Origin: GCA-2686265 sp036010965
Lineage (GTDB): Bacteria; Planctomycetota; UBA1135; GCA-002686595
Direction of reading: 5' to 3'
Length of the DNA stretch: 35,994 nucleotides
Assembly (NCBI GenBank): GCA_036010965.1
Contig: DASCMO010000078.1
Location: forward strand, 1-35,994
In this document: one piece after another, positions 1-7,795 of the stretch
How the letters are laid out: every line of letters starts with the position of its first letter
Position numbering within the stretch: position 1 is the stretch's first letter
The notes under the pieces: generated by a model
The model's database searches: none
The model's input: only the letters and a program-made list of their open reading frames with translations
Told to the model about the DNA's origin: nothing
Program-made: the position numbers and the translations under genes

Positions 1-366
1 GGCGAGCTCGTGCTGGCCCTAGGCTGGGTCATCGTGAACCAGGGCTCGCGCGACACCCTGAACATGGAAGCCAGCACCTCGTCGGGGGGCTGCGATTTCC
101 CGTCGGGCTGCGACGAGCTCTTCGCACGCGAGGACATCACCAGCGTGGACTACTCGGGGGACTGCTGGGAGTCGGCCGAGGTCCCCGACCAGGGTTGCAA
201 GTGGGAGAAGTTCTGCGGCTCGTCGGGAAGCGAGGGCTGCGTCGTGACGGTGTCGACCGGCGATGGGCAGACCTTCACCTATTCCTCGGCCTGTGGCGGG
301 GGACTCGTGATCAAGCAGTGCAATACTGCCCCGGAAGGGTCTCTGCTGTGCGTGTGCGCGCCCTGA
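1..366 (+). CDS. Cys-rich exported-type protein, 5' end outside window (paralogue of next gene)
   Basis: The reading frame is open from the first base and ends in TGA at 364-366, so this is the C-terminal ~121 residues of a gene that starts upstream. I do not recognise a named family. The visible part holds ten or so cysteines and ends in the pattern C-V-C-A-P. It resembles the C-terminal half of the next gene: GWVIVN here against GWIMVN there, an aromatic/acidic middle segment, and a shared tail (GGL..., then LLCVCAP against ALCICLP). The two are therefore probably tandem duplicates. Many cysteines suggest an exported, disulfide-bonded protein, but the N-terminus needed to see a signal peptide is missing. 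The start codon cannot be determined from this window. Confidence 0.7.
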   Translation, partial: GELVLALGWVIVNQGSRDTLNMEASTSSGGCDFPSGCDELFAREDITSVDYSGDCWESAEVPDQGCKWEKFCGSSGSEGCVVTVSTGDGQTFTYSSACGGGLVIKQCNTAPEGSLLCVCAP

Positions 367-586
367 GCCGGCTCGTGAACGGGGGCTCGGCAGGCCACCC
401 GTCCGTATCTTCGGGCCGGGGCACGGGGAGCGGCCCCAGGCTCGGAGGAAAAGGACAGTTTATTGGCCGTGTGCCGCTCCAGACGGCGTTTTCTCATCGA
501 TTCTCCGACCCGGAACCGGCGGCCTCCGTGGGCGCCCCGCGCTCGTTCGAGTGTGCCTCGCAATCGATCACCGATACCCCAGGTTC

Positions 587-1270
587 ATGCTGATGACATC
601 CCATCCCAAGCACTGGCTCGCCGTTACTTTTGGTGCGTGCGCCCTCGTGGCGGTCGCTGTCTTTCCGGACCTGTCCAGGGTGGAGGCCTCGCCACCGGGG
701 CCCTCGCCCGAGGCGCAGGAGACCCGTGATTGGTGGAACGAGCGCAATTGCCGGCTGGTCTCTCTGGAGGGAGCCTGGAGCGCCGAGACCTCGGAGGGAT
801 TCGCGCGCTTGCGCCCGGACGCCGAGGACTGCGCCGTCGCCCTGCTGAGCGTTCACTCCGGGCAGGTGAGCCACTATCCCGTCTCCGAGGAGGGAGAGGT
901 GGTCTTCGCTCACGGATGGATCATGGTCAACCCACACGACCAGGCGACTTTGCCTTTGCCCGTGCAGGTCGGGGACTCCTCGGCAACCTGCACCGAAGGG
1001 CGCGCCTCGCGCATCCTCAACCGCAGGTTCATCGAGCGCATCGTCTGGCATGAGGGCGGCCACTGGCAGCACGAGGTCGCCCCGGACCTCGCTGGGCACC
1101 AGTTCTCTCTGGTGGCGGGCGAGGCCGAGGACGGCAGCCAGGCGAGCTTCGAGGTCTTCTTCAGCCTCTCTGGAGCGGCCATGACCTTCGCCGACGATGA
1201 CGGCGGCCTTTGCGTGTCTCAGTTCGAGGACGAGGACGGCTACAGCGCCCTCTGCATCTGCCTGCCCTGA
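587..1270 (+). CDS. exported hypothetical protein with C-terminal CxCxP motif, tandem paralogue
   Basis: About 227 residues from ATG 587 (ATG 593 is two codons further in; a GTG at 551 would add 12 residues before the hydrophobic stretch and seems less likely). Residues ~9-25 (HWLAVTFGACALVAVAVF) form a hydrophobic segment after a short basic start, consistent with a signal peptide or N-terminal anchor. The mature part is acidic, has about six cysteines, and ends ALCICLP, matching the tail of the gene before it. No enzyme motif is visible. A 220-base gap separates it from its paralogue and only 54 bases separate it from the sigma factor gene, so it may belong to the sigma/kinase locus, for example as an envelope partner or target. 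That role is inference from position only. Confidence 0.7.
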   Translation: MLMTSHPKHWLAVTFGACALVAVAVFPDLSRVEASPPGPSPEAQETRDWWNERNCRLVSLEGAWSAETSEGFARLRPDAEDCAVALLSVHSGQVSHYPVSEEGEVVFAHGWIMVNPHDQATLPLPVQVGDSSATCTEGRASRILNRRFIERIVWHEGGHWQHEVAPDLAGHQFSLVAGEAEDGSQASFEVFFSLSGAAMTFADDDGGLCVSQFEDEDGYSALCICLP

Positions 1271-1324
1271 GAGGGAGAGCCCCCTTACCGTGCGAGCGGC
1301 TACGGATAGTACGCTCGATTTCCC

Positions 1325-2035
1325 ATGATCGAGCGCAGCAGTGAACCGAGCGCGTTTCTTGAAGAGGCCTCGCGCTTCGCCAAGGAGCGCCTGGGTCCGG
1401 GTAGCGCCGAACTGCTGGAAGGGCCCGGCGTGCAGGCCGGAGCCTTCGAGCGCTTCGGGGCAGGCGCGACGGTGGAGGACGCCACCCTGGCGGTGGTCTT
1501 CGAGGCTGGCAAGCAGGACCGGCGACTGATGGACGAGTTCCTGGTCTACCTGCTGGGAGACACCATGCGGGCGGGCCACTCCCTGCTCAACCCCGGCTTG
1601 CGGGAGCACGTGGACACCGTGGATCTGGTGGACTCGGTGATGGGCGATCTGTGGGCCGGCATGGAGGAGGTCGCCTTTCGCACGCGCGGGCAATTCATCG
1701 CCTTCCTGCTGCGCAAGATGCGCTGGAAGGCGCGAACGAAGCTGCGCGCCGCCAACCGTGAGAAGCGCGGTGGCGGCCAGCGTGTGGGGGGTGACGTGAC
1801 CGAGTTCGGCGTGGCGGATCCCGGGCCCTCGCCGATCTCCTCGGCCAGCCATCGCGACGAGCTGCGCCGGCTCGCCCTGGTCCTGTTCGACCTGGATGGG
1901 GCAGATAGGGAGATCGTGCGCCTGCACATCGATGGCGTGAGGCCCGGGGCGATCGCGACGCGCCTGGCCCTCCCTCCCTCGCGCGTGACACGCACGATCG
2001 ATGCGTTGATTCGCCGCATGAGCCGCGGCCGATGA
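1325..2035 (+). CDS. ECF-type RNA polymerase sigma factor, kinase-coupled planctomycete type
   Basis: Protein of 236 residues from ATG 1325. The central part (residues ~65-140) has the helical sigma region 2 pattern, including FLVYLLGDTMRAG, HVDTVDLVDSVMGDLW and RGQFIAFLLRKMRWKARTKLR. After a linker, residues ~178-232 form a sigma region 4 helix-turn-helix (LDLDGADREIVRLHIDGV-type start, then PGAIATRLALPPSRVTRTIDALIRR without quoting it in full). It would direct RNA polymerase to a specific promoter set. The stop codon overlaps the start of the Ser/Thr kinase gene in an ATGA, so the two are translationally coupled. Such sigma/kinase pairs are a known planctomycete arrangement in which the kinase is thought to control the sigma factor. 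The first ~60 residues have no recognised domain. No anti-sigma factor gene is adjacent. Confidence 0.85.
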   Translation: MIERSSEPSAFLEEASRFAKERLGPGSAELLEGPGVQAGAFERFGAGATVEDATLAVVFEAGKQDRRLMDEFLVYLLGDTMRAGHSLLNPGLREHVDTVDLVDSVMGDLWAGMEEVAFRTRGQFIAFLLRKMRWKARTKLRAANREKRGGGQRVGGDVTEFGVADPGPSPISSASHRDELRRLALVLFDLDGADREIVRLHIDGVRPGAIATRLALPPSRVTRTIDALIRRMSRGR

Positions 2036-4899
2036 GGGGCGTGGGGGTGGGCGTGGACGAGAGCGAGAGCGAGAGCGGGCAGCTAGGGCGCCTGGAGCGG
2101 GCGTTCGACGAGTACCTGAAGGCGCGCGAGTCCGCCGGCGAGGTCGAGCTCGACCTCTTCCTCGAGGGTCTCCCCGAGGACCTGCGCGAGGACTTGCAAA
2201 CGCTGGTGGAGGACTACCACGCCCTGCGCCAGGTCTTGCGCTCGGGACCGGACGACTTCTGGCCGGGCTGCCGCATCGGCGACTACACCCTGGTGCGTGA
2301 GATCGGCCGTGGGGGCTCGGGCGTCGTATACGAGGCGACCGACCGCCGCTTCGATCGACGTGTTGCCATCAAGCTCCTGCCCCAGATCGAGAGCCTGACC
2401 GAGGCTGGTCTGGAGCGCTTTCATCGCGAGGCTTCCGCTGGAGGGCGCCTGTCCCACGCGGCAATCGTGGCGGTGTACGACGTGGGCAGTGAGGGTCAGA
2501 CGAACTTCATCGTGGAGGAACTCGTTCCCGGCGGGCGCTCCCTGGCGCAGGAGATCGAGGAGCTCAGACGCCTGGATCGACTGCCTTCCGGGCACTTTCG
2601 ACGCCTGGGCGCCTTCTTCGCGAAGGTCGCCGAGGGCATGGCCGCTGCTCACGCCGCCGGAGTCGTCCACCGCGACCTCAAACCCCAGAACCTGCTGATC
2701 GACGAGTCGCTGACCCCCAAGATCGCGGACTTCGGTCTGGCCGCCCTCGGGGAAGAGAGCGCCTCTCCCGCGCGCGGCGGCCCGCAAGGCACCTACTTCT
2801 ACATGAGCCCCGAGCAGGCGCAGGGAAGCCCCGCGGCCCGCGAAGCGGCGACGGACATCTTCTCCCTGGGCGCTGTGCTCTACGAGACCCTGACCCTCGT
2901 GCGTCCCTTCGAGGGGGACACGCCCGAGCAGATCCTCGCCAGGGTGCGGGACGAGTCCGTACCCGATCCGCGCATGGTGCATTCGCAGGTCCCGCGCGAT
3001 CTGGCCGTGATCTGCATGCGGGCCCTCGAGAAGCAGCCGAACCGGCGCTACGCCTCCATGGCCGAGATGGCGGCGGACCTGCACCGCTACCTGAACGGCG
3101 AGGCCCTGCACGCCCGCCCGCCGAGCCGCGCGCGGGTCCTGATAAAGTGGTGTCGTCGCCACAAGGCGATCACCTCCTCGACCCTGCTCGCCAGCACCGC
3201 GCTCGTCGTGCTGGGCATGCTGCTGGCCGAGACCCTCGAGGCGCGGCGCAGTGCGGACGAGGCCCTCGCGGTCACGGTCCGGCTCTTTCAGTACCTGGAT
3301 CCGCACCAGCCCCGCACGGAGGAGCTGGGGGCGATCCTTGGCCGTGCCGAGGAGCTGGCCCGGGAGGACCTCGTGAGCAGGCCACTGCTGCGCGCGCGGC
3401 TGCTCGCGGCGATCGGCTTTGTCGAGCGTCACGAGGGGCTGATGGCCGGGGCTGAGCTCGCTCTGCGCCAGGCCCGTCGCGGTCTCACCGCGAACGGCGG
3501 CGAGTGGGGCGAGATCCTGGCGGTCAATCGGGCCTTGGCGGACATCCTGAGGGCCGACTTTCGCATCGATGAGGCGGAGGAGCTGGTGCTCACGGCCCTG
3601 GCCGAAACCGTTCGGAGTGACGAGCGGGAGGTGCCTGATGAGCTCCAGGTGGACCTGGCGGGTATCTTTCTTGCGCGCGGGGACCTCCTGCGCCTGGCGG
3701 ACTTTGAGGCGGAGTACGGCGATCTTCGCCAGCTCCTCGAGCGCGTCCTGGCCGAGCAGGTCGCACGCCTCGGCGCCCGCCACCTCGCCGTCCTCCAGAC
3801 GCGCCACACCCTGGGTCTTTATCTGTCCATGATGGGCAAGTTCGATCAGGCTCGGCGCGAGTTGCAGCGCGTGCAGGTAGCCCTGGCCGTGGCGGCGGAA
3901 CCCGACCATCCCCTGACGGTCCTCGTTCAGAGCGCCCTGGCCGAGGTCGCCGTGCGCTCCGGGCGTCTGGTGGAGGCTGGCCATCGCTACCGGATGCTCG
4001 ACGAGCAACAGGGCCAGCTCGCCGGTGAGGGGCGCCACCAGCCCTCGCGCTTCCTCGAAGACCGAGCCTGGGTCGCCCTGTACCTCGATGACCTGGACGA
4101 GGCGGCGCGCCTCTTCGGCGAGCTCGAGGCCATGGCACCGCAGGATGGGGCGCGTGCCTGGCGCGCGCGGCGCGGGCAGGCCCGCCTGCTGGAGGAGTCC
4201 GGAGACCTGGTCGCGGCCGGCACGCTCCTGCAACAGGTTTGTGCCGTGGCCCCGGAGGACTCTCCCGAGCGCGGGGAGGCCGAGCTGGATCGTGCCGTGA
4301 ATCTGATGCTGCGCGACCGCCCGGGTGAGGCGATAGCGATGTTCGAGGCGCTCCTGAGCTGGGCGCCCGAGCCGGCGCTCCCGATGGCCGTCGAGGTGCG
4401 CGGGCTCCTGGCGCAGGCTCTGGACGGAGCAGGTCAGCGGGAGCGGGCGGTGCTGGAGCAGCGCACCGTCGTCGAGTGCCTGCGGGACAACCTCGGGCCC
4501 CTAGAGCCGCGCACCGTGGAGGCGTTCGGTCGCCTGGTCGTCTTCGCGCGCGGGACCTCCGCGGCGCCCGAGGTCGGGGCGGACGCCCAGGAGCTGATCG
4601 AGGCCCTGGGCCCGGGTGCTCTGAGCCTAGTCCTGCGCCTACGGGTGGCCGAGGCGGCGACCGACGACGCTCTGGTGGACGAGATCGTCAGCGCCGGCCG
4701 GCTCACCGCTCCCCGCCACGGCCAGCTCGCCCAATGCGAGATGTTCCCCCTGCGCTTCGCCCTGGCCGAGCACGACCTCGTGCGCGGGCAGCGCGAGCGG
4801 GCGTCCTTCTGGCTGCGCAGGGTTCGACTGGCCATCCCGGTCTCGTGGCGCGCGACCTCCTACCGCGTCCGCTCCCTGGCGCTCGCGCTCCGGGACTGA
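2032..4899 (+). CDS. membrane-anchored Ser/Thr protein kinase with C-terminal TPR-like region
   Basis: Protein of 955 residues; ATG 2032 overlaps the sigma factor stop by four bases. Residues ~85-360 are a complete Hanks-type kinase domain: glycine loop GRGGSGVV (92-99), VAIK lysine 114, catalytic HRDLKPQN (213-220), DFG (233-235) and activation-loop end MSPEQ (258-262). A hydrophobic segment at ~383-400 preceded by basic residues (KWCRRHKAI) is a single transmembrane helix. The rest (~400-955) is an Ala/Leu/Glu-rich helical repeat region with TPR-like periodicity, predicted outside the membrane. The first ~75 residues are acidic and contain a short Ser-Glu repeat. It probably senses an envelope signal or binds partners through the repeats and phosphorylates the sigma factor or another target in the cytoplasm. 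All key kinase residues are present, so activity is expected. Confidence 0.93.
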   Translation: MRGVGVGVDESESESGQLGRLERAFDEYLKARESAGEVELDLFLEGLPEDLREDLQTLVEDYHALRQVLRSGPDDFWPGCRIGDYTLVREIGRGGSGVVYEATDRRFDRRVAIKLLPQIESLTEAGLERFHREASAGGRLSHAAIVAVYDVGSEGQTNFIVEELVPGGRSLAQEIEELRRLDRLPSGHFRRLGAFFAKVAEGMAAAHAAGVVHRDLKPQNLLIDESLTPKIADFGLAALGEESASPARGGPQGTYFYMSPEQAQGSPAAREAATDIFSLGAVLYETLTLVRPFEGDTPEQILARVRDESVPDPRMVHSQVPRDLAVICMRALEKQPNRRYASMAEMAADLHRYLNGEALHARPPSRARVLIKWCRRHKAITSSTLLASTALVVLGMLLAETLEARRSADEALAVTVRLFQYLDPHQPRTEELGAILGRAEELAREDLVSRPLLRARLLAAIGFVERHEGLMAGAELALRQARRGLTANGGEWGEILAVNRALADILRADFRIDEAEELVLTALAETVRSDEREVPDELQVDLAGIFLARGDLLRLADFEAEYGDLRQLLERVLAEQVARLGARHLAVLQTRHTLGLYLSMMGKFDQARRELQRVQVALAVAAEPDHPLTVLVQSALAEVAVRSGRLVEAGHRYRMLDEQQGQLAGEGRHQPSRFLEDRAWVALYLDDLDEAARLFGELEAMAPQDGARAWRARRGQARLLEESGDLVAAGTLLQQVCAVAPEDSPERGEAELDRAVNLMLRDRPGEAIAMFEALLSWAPEPALPMAVEVRGLLAQALDGAGQRERAVLEQRTVVECLRDNLGPLEPRTVEAFGRLVVFARGTSAAPEVGADAQELIEALGPGALSLVLRLRVAEAATDDALVDEIVSAGRLTAPRHGQLAQCEMFPLRFALAEHDLVRGQRERASFWLRRVRLAIPVSWRATSYRVRSLALALRD
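2059..2076 (+). repeat. three copies of a 6-base unit in kinase N-terminus
   Basis: GAGAGC occurs three times in a row and encodes alternating Glu/Ser residues near the start of the kinase. It is a short coding microrepeat that could vary in length by slippage without breaking the frame; no function is evident. Confidence 0.6.
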
Positions 4900-4927
4900 T
4901 CCGCCTCCCTGACCCGCGCGCGCAGCG

Positions 4928-5773
4928 CTAGTCCTTCGCGGCTTCTTCCAGGGCGCGCAGTTCCGCCTCGCTGGCCTGGGCCTCCTGTTCCAGGCCCATG
5001 CGCCGTTCGATCTGCGCCCGCGCGCGCAGCAGCTCGCGTACTTCTTCGCCGTGCTCGAAGCGGCGCGCCAGCTCGAGGCCGGCCTGGGCCGCGACCCGCG
5101 CCCGCGGCCAGCGCTCCAGAGAGCGTAGTACGGAGACCATGCGCGAGAGCACATCAAGCTCGTTCCACCTGAGTCCCAGGTCGTGGTAGAGCAGGCGCGA
5201 GATGCCGTAGGCGGCAAGGGCGTGTTCCCCCAGGCCCGCGCCCTGCAGGGCGCGACCTTCCGCCGAGTAGCCCATGGCCGTACCCCACCAGTCGCCCAGG
5301 GGAGCGGCGCGGTCGCGCGTCTCGCGGGCGGCGGCCAGGGCGACCTCGAATTCGCCCGCTTCGAGCTCTTCGAGGGCGCGCGCGTAGAGTGCCTGGCCCG
5401 CGCGAAAGTTGAGCTTCTCGAGGTCGTTCCAGCCCACGAAGCTCGCAGCGTAGTCGGCCAGGATGGGCTGGGCGAGGGCCTCGCTCGCGGCCAGGGCGGC
5501 GAACAGCGCGCGCTCGTGCAGGTGCGCGATGCGCTCGGTGGGCGGTGCCTCGCCCGCCTCCTCCCACAGCGCGAGCCCACCTTCGAGATCCGCGTCAATC
5601 GTGACCAGGACGAGGTCGGGGTTCGCCTTCCAAAGTGCGCGCAGGCCGTCGCCGTCGCGCGCGTCTCCCAGGCGCCGGTACTCCTCCACGACCCGCTCGC
5701 GGCGCGTGTCCTGGAGGGGGATCGTCGCTGTGGAAAAGGTCGCTGCGGTGAGGACGGTGGCGATGAGGATCAT
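4928..5773 (-). CDS. secreted helical-repeat (TPR-like) protein of unknown function
   Basis: About 281 residues from the ATG at 5773-5771, chosen because it gives a signal peptide directly (MILIATVLTAATFSTATIPL, then QDTRRE); an upstream ATG at 5854 would add 27 Pro/Arg-rich residues and overlap the opposite gene. The mature protein is almost wholly alpha-helical, rich in Ala, Glu, Leu and Arg, with regularly spaced aromatic and small residues (FRAGQALYARALEELEAGEF, HALAAYGISRLLYHDLGLRW) typical of TPR or Sel1-like pairs. No catalytic motif is visible. It diverges from dapE across a 79-base gap and converges with the kinase gene with 28 bases between the stops. A periplasmic scaffolding or binding role is likely but the partner is unknown. 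Confidence 0.75.
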   Translation of the reverse strand: MILIATVLTAATFSTATIPLQDTRRERVVEEYRRLGDARDGDGLRALWKANPDLVLVTIDADLEGGLALWEEAGEAPPTERIAHLHERALFAALAASEALAQPILADYAASFVGWNDLEKLNFRAGQALYARALEELEAGEFEVALAAARETRDRAAPLGDWWGTAMGYSAEGRALQGAGLGEHALAAYGISRLLYHDLGLRWNELDVLSRMVSVLRSLERWPRARVAAQAGLELARRFEHGEEVRELLRARAQIERRMGLEQEAQASEAELRALEEAAKD

Positions 5774-5852
5774 GGGCGGTGCTCTGGGTCGGGGTGCTGC
5801 GGGGCTCCCCGCCCATCCTGGCCGCGGGGACTCCAGAGCGTACACTGCGCCC

Positions 5853-6875
5853 ATGCCTTCAGGTGGGGAGAGTCTGGCCGGGGACCTCGTCGACTGGATC
5901 GAGATCCCTTCGGTGACCGGCGAGGAAGGTGACTACGGCGATGCCCTGGCGCGCCGCCTGAGTGCCGAGGGTTTCGCCGTGGAGCGCCAGGAGGTGCAGC
6001 CCGGCCGCTTCAACCTGCTCGCTCGCGCCGGCGTGCCGCGGCTCGTGTTCTGCACGCACCTCGACACCGTGCCGCCCTTCTTCGGCTCGCGCGTCGACGC
6101 CCATCACATCCATGGGCGCGGCTCCTGCGACGCGAAGGGCCAGGCGGCGGTCATGCTCGAGGCCGGTCGGCGCCTCTTGGCGGAGGGCGAGGAGCGCATC
6201 GGCTTCCTGTTCACCGTCGGCGAGGAGGTGGACAGCATCGGCGCGGCGTGCGCCAACGAGCGGCTGGCCGAGCCCTGGGAGCCGCGCTGGGTCGTGATCG
6301 GCGAGCCGACCGACAACCGCCATGTGCGGGGCCACAAGGGCATCTTTGCGGCCACCCTGCGCGCCCGCGGCGTGGCCGGCCACAGCTCCCAGGAGATCGG
6401 TCCATCGGCCGTGCACGAGCTCGTGCGCTGCACCCACGGCCTCCTGGGCGAGGCCTGGGGCAACCATCCGGTCTTCGGTCAGGGCACCCTCAACGTGGGC
6501 GAGATCACCGGCGGCGTGGCCCCCAACGTGGTCGCCGACCGGGCCAGCGCCAAGCTGCTGGTGCGCGCGGTCGAAGAGCCGCAGCGGATCACCGAGCGTA
6601 TCCGCCGGCATCTGGGCGAGCACGTGAGCATCGACACGCAGGGCTACGCGTCCTACGCGCCGGTGGAGTTCCTCGTGCCCAGTGGCGGGGAAGGCGATGT
6701 CGTCGCCTTCGGCACCGACGCGCCGCACATGCCGCGCTGGGGGACGCCCCTGCTCTTCGGGCCCGGTTCTATCCGCGACGCGCACACCGACCACGAGAAG
6801 GTCAACCGGCGCGAGCTGGAACTGGCGGTTGAGGAGCACGTGCGCGTCGCGAAGGAGCTCCTGGCCGGTGTCTGA
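5853..6875 (+). CDS. dapE: M20 family metallopeptidase, probable succinyl-diaminopimelate desuccinylase
   Basis: Protein of 340 residues from ATG 5853, the first start giving a normal family N-terminus; the frame is open further upstream but that would run through the divergent gene. Family signatures are present in order: metal-binding HLDTVPP, GRGSCDAKGQAA with the bridging Asp, TVGEEVDS with the catalytic Glu pair, GEPTDN followed by GHKG, the dimerisation-domain GHSSQ, and a C-terminal DAHTDHEKVN with the last metal-binding His. This makes it an ArgE/DapE/ACY1 enzyme that hydrolyses an N-acyl amino acid using two zinc ions. The family alone does not fix the substrate; the overlapping dapD downstream favours N-succinyl-L,L-diaminopimelate in lysine and peptidoglycan precursor synthesis. 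An acetyl-ornithine or acetyl-lysine substrate remains possible. Confidence 0.85.
   Translation: MPSGGESLAGDLVDWIEIPSVTGEEGDYGDALARRLSAEGFAVERQEVQPGRFNLLARAGVPRLVFCTHLDTVPPFFGSRVDAHHIHGRGSCDAKGQAAVMLEAGRRLLAEGEERIGFLFTVGEEVDSIGAACANERLAEPWEPRWVVIGEPTDNRHVRGHKGIFAATLRARGVAGHSSQEIGPSAVHELVRCTHGLLGEAWGNHPVFGQGTLNVGEITGGVAPNVVADRASAKLLVRAVEEPQRITERIRRHLGEHVSIDTQGYASYAPVEFLVPSGGEGDVVAFGTDAPHMPRWGTPLLFGPGSIRDAHTDHEKVNRRELELAVEEHVRVAKELLAGV
6852..6857 (+). promoter_or_regulatory. ribosome binding site for dapD
   Basis: AAGGAG lies ten bases before the GTG at 6868 and within the end of the dapE frame. It supports the GTG as the true dapD start over any start further upstream in that frame. Confidence 0.6.
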
Positions 6876-7683
6876 CGCCGACCGGCCCCGGGGTGAGGCG
6901 CTGCTCGACGCCCTCGAGAGCGGTGAGCTGCGCGTCGCCTCCCCCGATGGCGAGGGCGGCTGGACGGTCCACGCCTGGATCAAGCTGGCGATCCTCGATC
7001 TGTTTCGCGAGAGCGACATCACGGGCATGGGAATCGAACTGGACTGGAGCGGGGAGCGCACACCGTCGGAGCGCGAGGCCCCCTTCCGTGACAAGCGGCC
7101 GTTGAGGGTGCGGCGCTTCTCCGATCGCGATGAGGTGCGCCTCGTCCCGGGTGGCTCCGCCGTGCGCCGCGGCGCCCACCTCGGCTGTGGCGTGGTCTGC
7201 ATGCCGCCCATGTACGTCAACGTCGGCGCCTTCGTGGGCGCGCGGACGATGATCGACAGCCACGCCCTGATCGGCTCCTGCGCACAGATCGGCGAGGGAG
7301 TGCACGTCTCGGCCGGGGCCCAGATAGGCGGCGTCCTCGAGCCGCCGGGGGCGCGCCCGGTGATCGTCGAGGACGGAGCCTTCGTGGGCGGCAACGCCGG
7401 CCTCTTCGAGGGCGTGCTAGTGGGGAGAGAGGCGGTGATCGCCGCCGGTGTGGTCCTCTCGGCCACGACGCCGGTCTTCGACCTCGTCGGCGAGCGAACC
7501 CTGCGCGGGACGCGCGCGGAGCCCCTGGTGATCCCGCCGCGCTCGGTGGTCGTCCCCGGCTCCCGGCCCGCCGGCGGCGAGTGGGCCGAGGCCCGCGACC
7601 TGCAGCAGGCCTGCGGTCTGATCGTCAAGATGCGCGACGAGGGCACCGCCGCCGCGACCGCCCTCGAGGGCGCCCTGCGCTGA
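6868..7683 (+). CDS. dapD: 2,3,4,5-tetrahydropyridine-2,6-dicarboxylate N-succinyltransferase
   Basis: Protein of 271 residues from GTG 6868, overlapping the dapE stop by eight bases. The N-terminal domain has the DapD pattern LESGELRVA...WTVHAWIK. The C-terminal part is a left-handed beta-helix of hexapeptide repeats: MPPMYVNVGAFVGARTMIDS, GSCAQIGEGVHVSAGAQIGG, VLEPPGARPVIVEDGAFVGG, closely following the order seen in characterised DapD proteins. The length is normal for the family. It transfers succinyl from succinyl-CoA to tetrahydrodipicolinate, the step whose product is later processed by DapE. The reading frame extends upstream inside dapE, but that part has no family similarity. The pair suggests the succinylase branch of diaminopimelate synthesis; no dapC/argD-type aminotransferase is in the window. 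Confidence 0.93.
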   Translation: MSDADRPRGEALLDALESGELRVASPDGEGGWTVHAWIKLAILDLFRESDITGMGIELDWSGERTPSEREAPFRDKRPLRVRRFSDRDEVRLVPGGSAVRRGAHLGCGVVCMPPMYVNVGAFVGARTMIDSHALIGSCAQIGEGVHVSAGAQIGGVLEPPGARPVIVEDGAFVGGNAGLFEGVLVGREAVIAAGVVLSATTPVFDLVGERTLRGTRAEPLVIPPRSVVVPGSRPAGGEWAEARDLQQACGLIVKMRDEGTAAATALEGALR

Positions 7684-7692
7684 GCGCCCGCC

Positions 7693-7710
7693 CGGTCTTG
7701 TCACAGACCG
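7693..7710. terminator. hairpin between convergent dapD and fadJ-type genes
   Basis: CGGTCT and AGACCG form a perfect 6-bp stem around a 6-base loop, ten bases after the dapD stop, followed by TCTTG. It sits where a terminator for dapD is expected. The T tract is weak, so it may be only a 3' stabilising hairpin. Confidence 0.4.
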
Positions 7711-7795
7711 TCTTGCGCGTGCACTCTCGACGGGGAGCGGAGGGGCTGTGGCCCGCCGGCGACGCCCCGCGTCGACGTCCGCTGGCGGAAACGGC

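Noticed and set aside
494..1927. Long antisense open frame (477 codons)
   Set aside because: It covers two well-supported plus-strand genes, its translation has no family pattern, and long antisense frames are expected at this GC content.
2083..4233. Antisense open frame of 716 codons under the kinase
   Set aside because: The sense strand has all kinase motifs; the antisense product is His/Gln/Gly-rich low-information sequence typical of shadow frames.
5799..5812. GCGGGG-CT-CCCCGC palindrome between the divergent TPR-like and dapE genes
   Set aside because: Could be an operator, but short GC palindromes are frequent here and no second copy or flanking pattern supports it.
5859..7646. Antisense open frame of 595 codons across dapE and dapD
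   Set aside because: Both sense genes are clear enzymes with conserved motifs; no motif appears on the other strand.
7760..7774. CGACG/CGTCG hairpin near the fadJ end
   Set aside because: Only five base pairs and no T tract on the minus strand; too weak to call a terminator.
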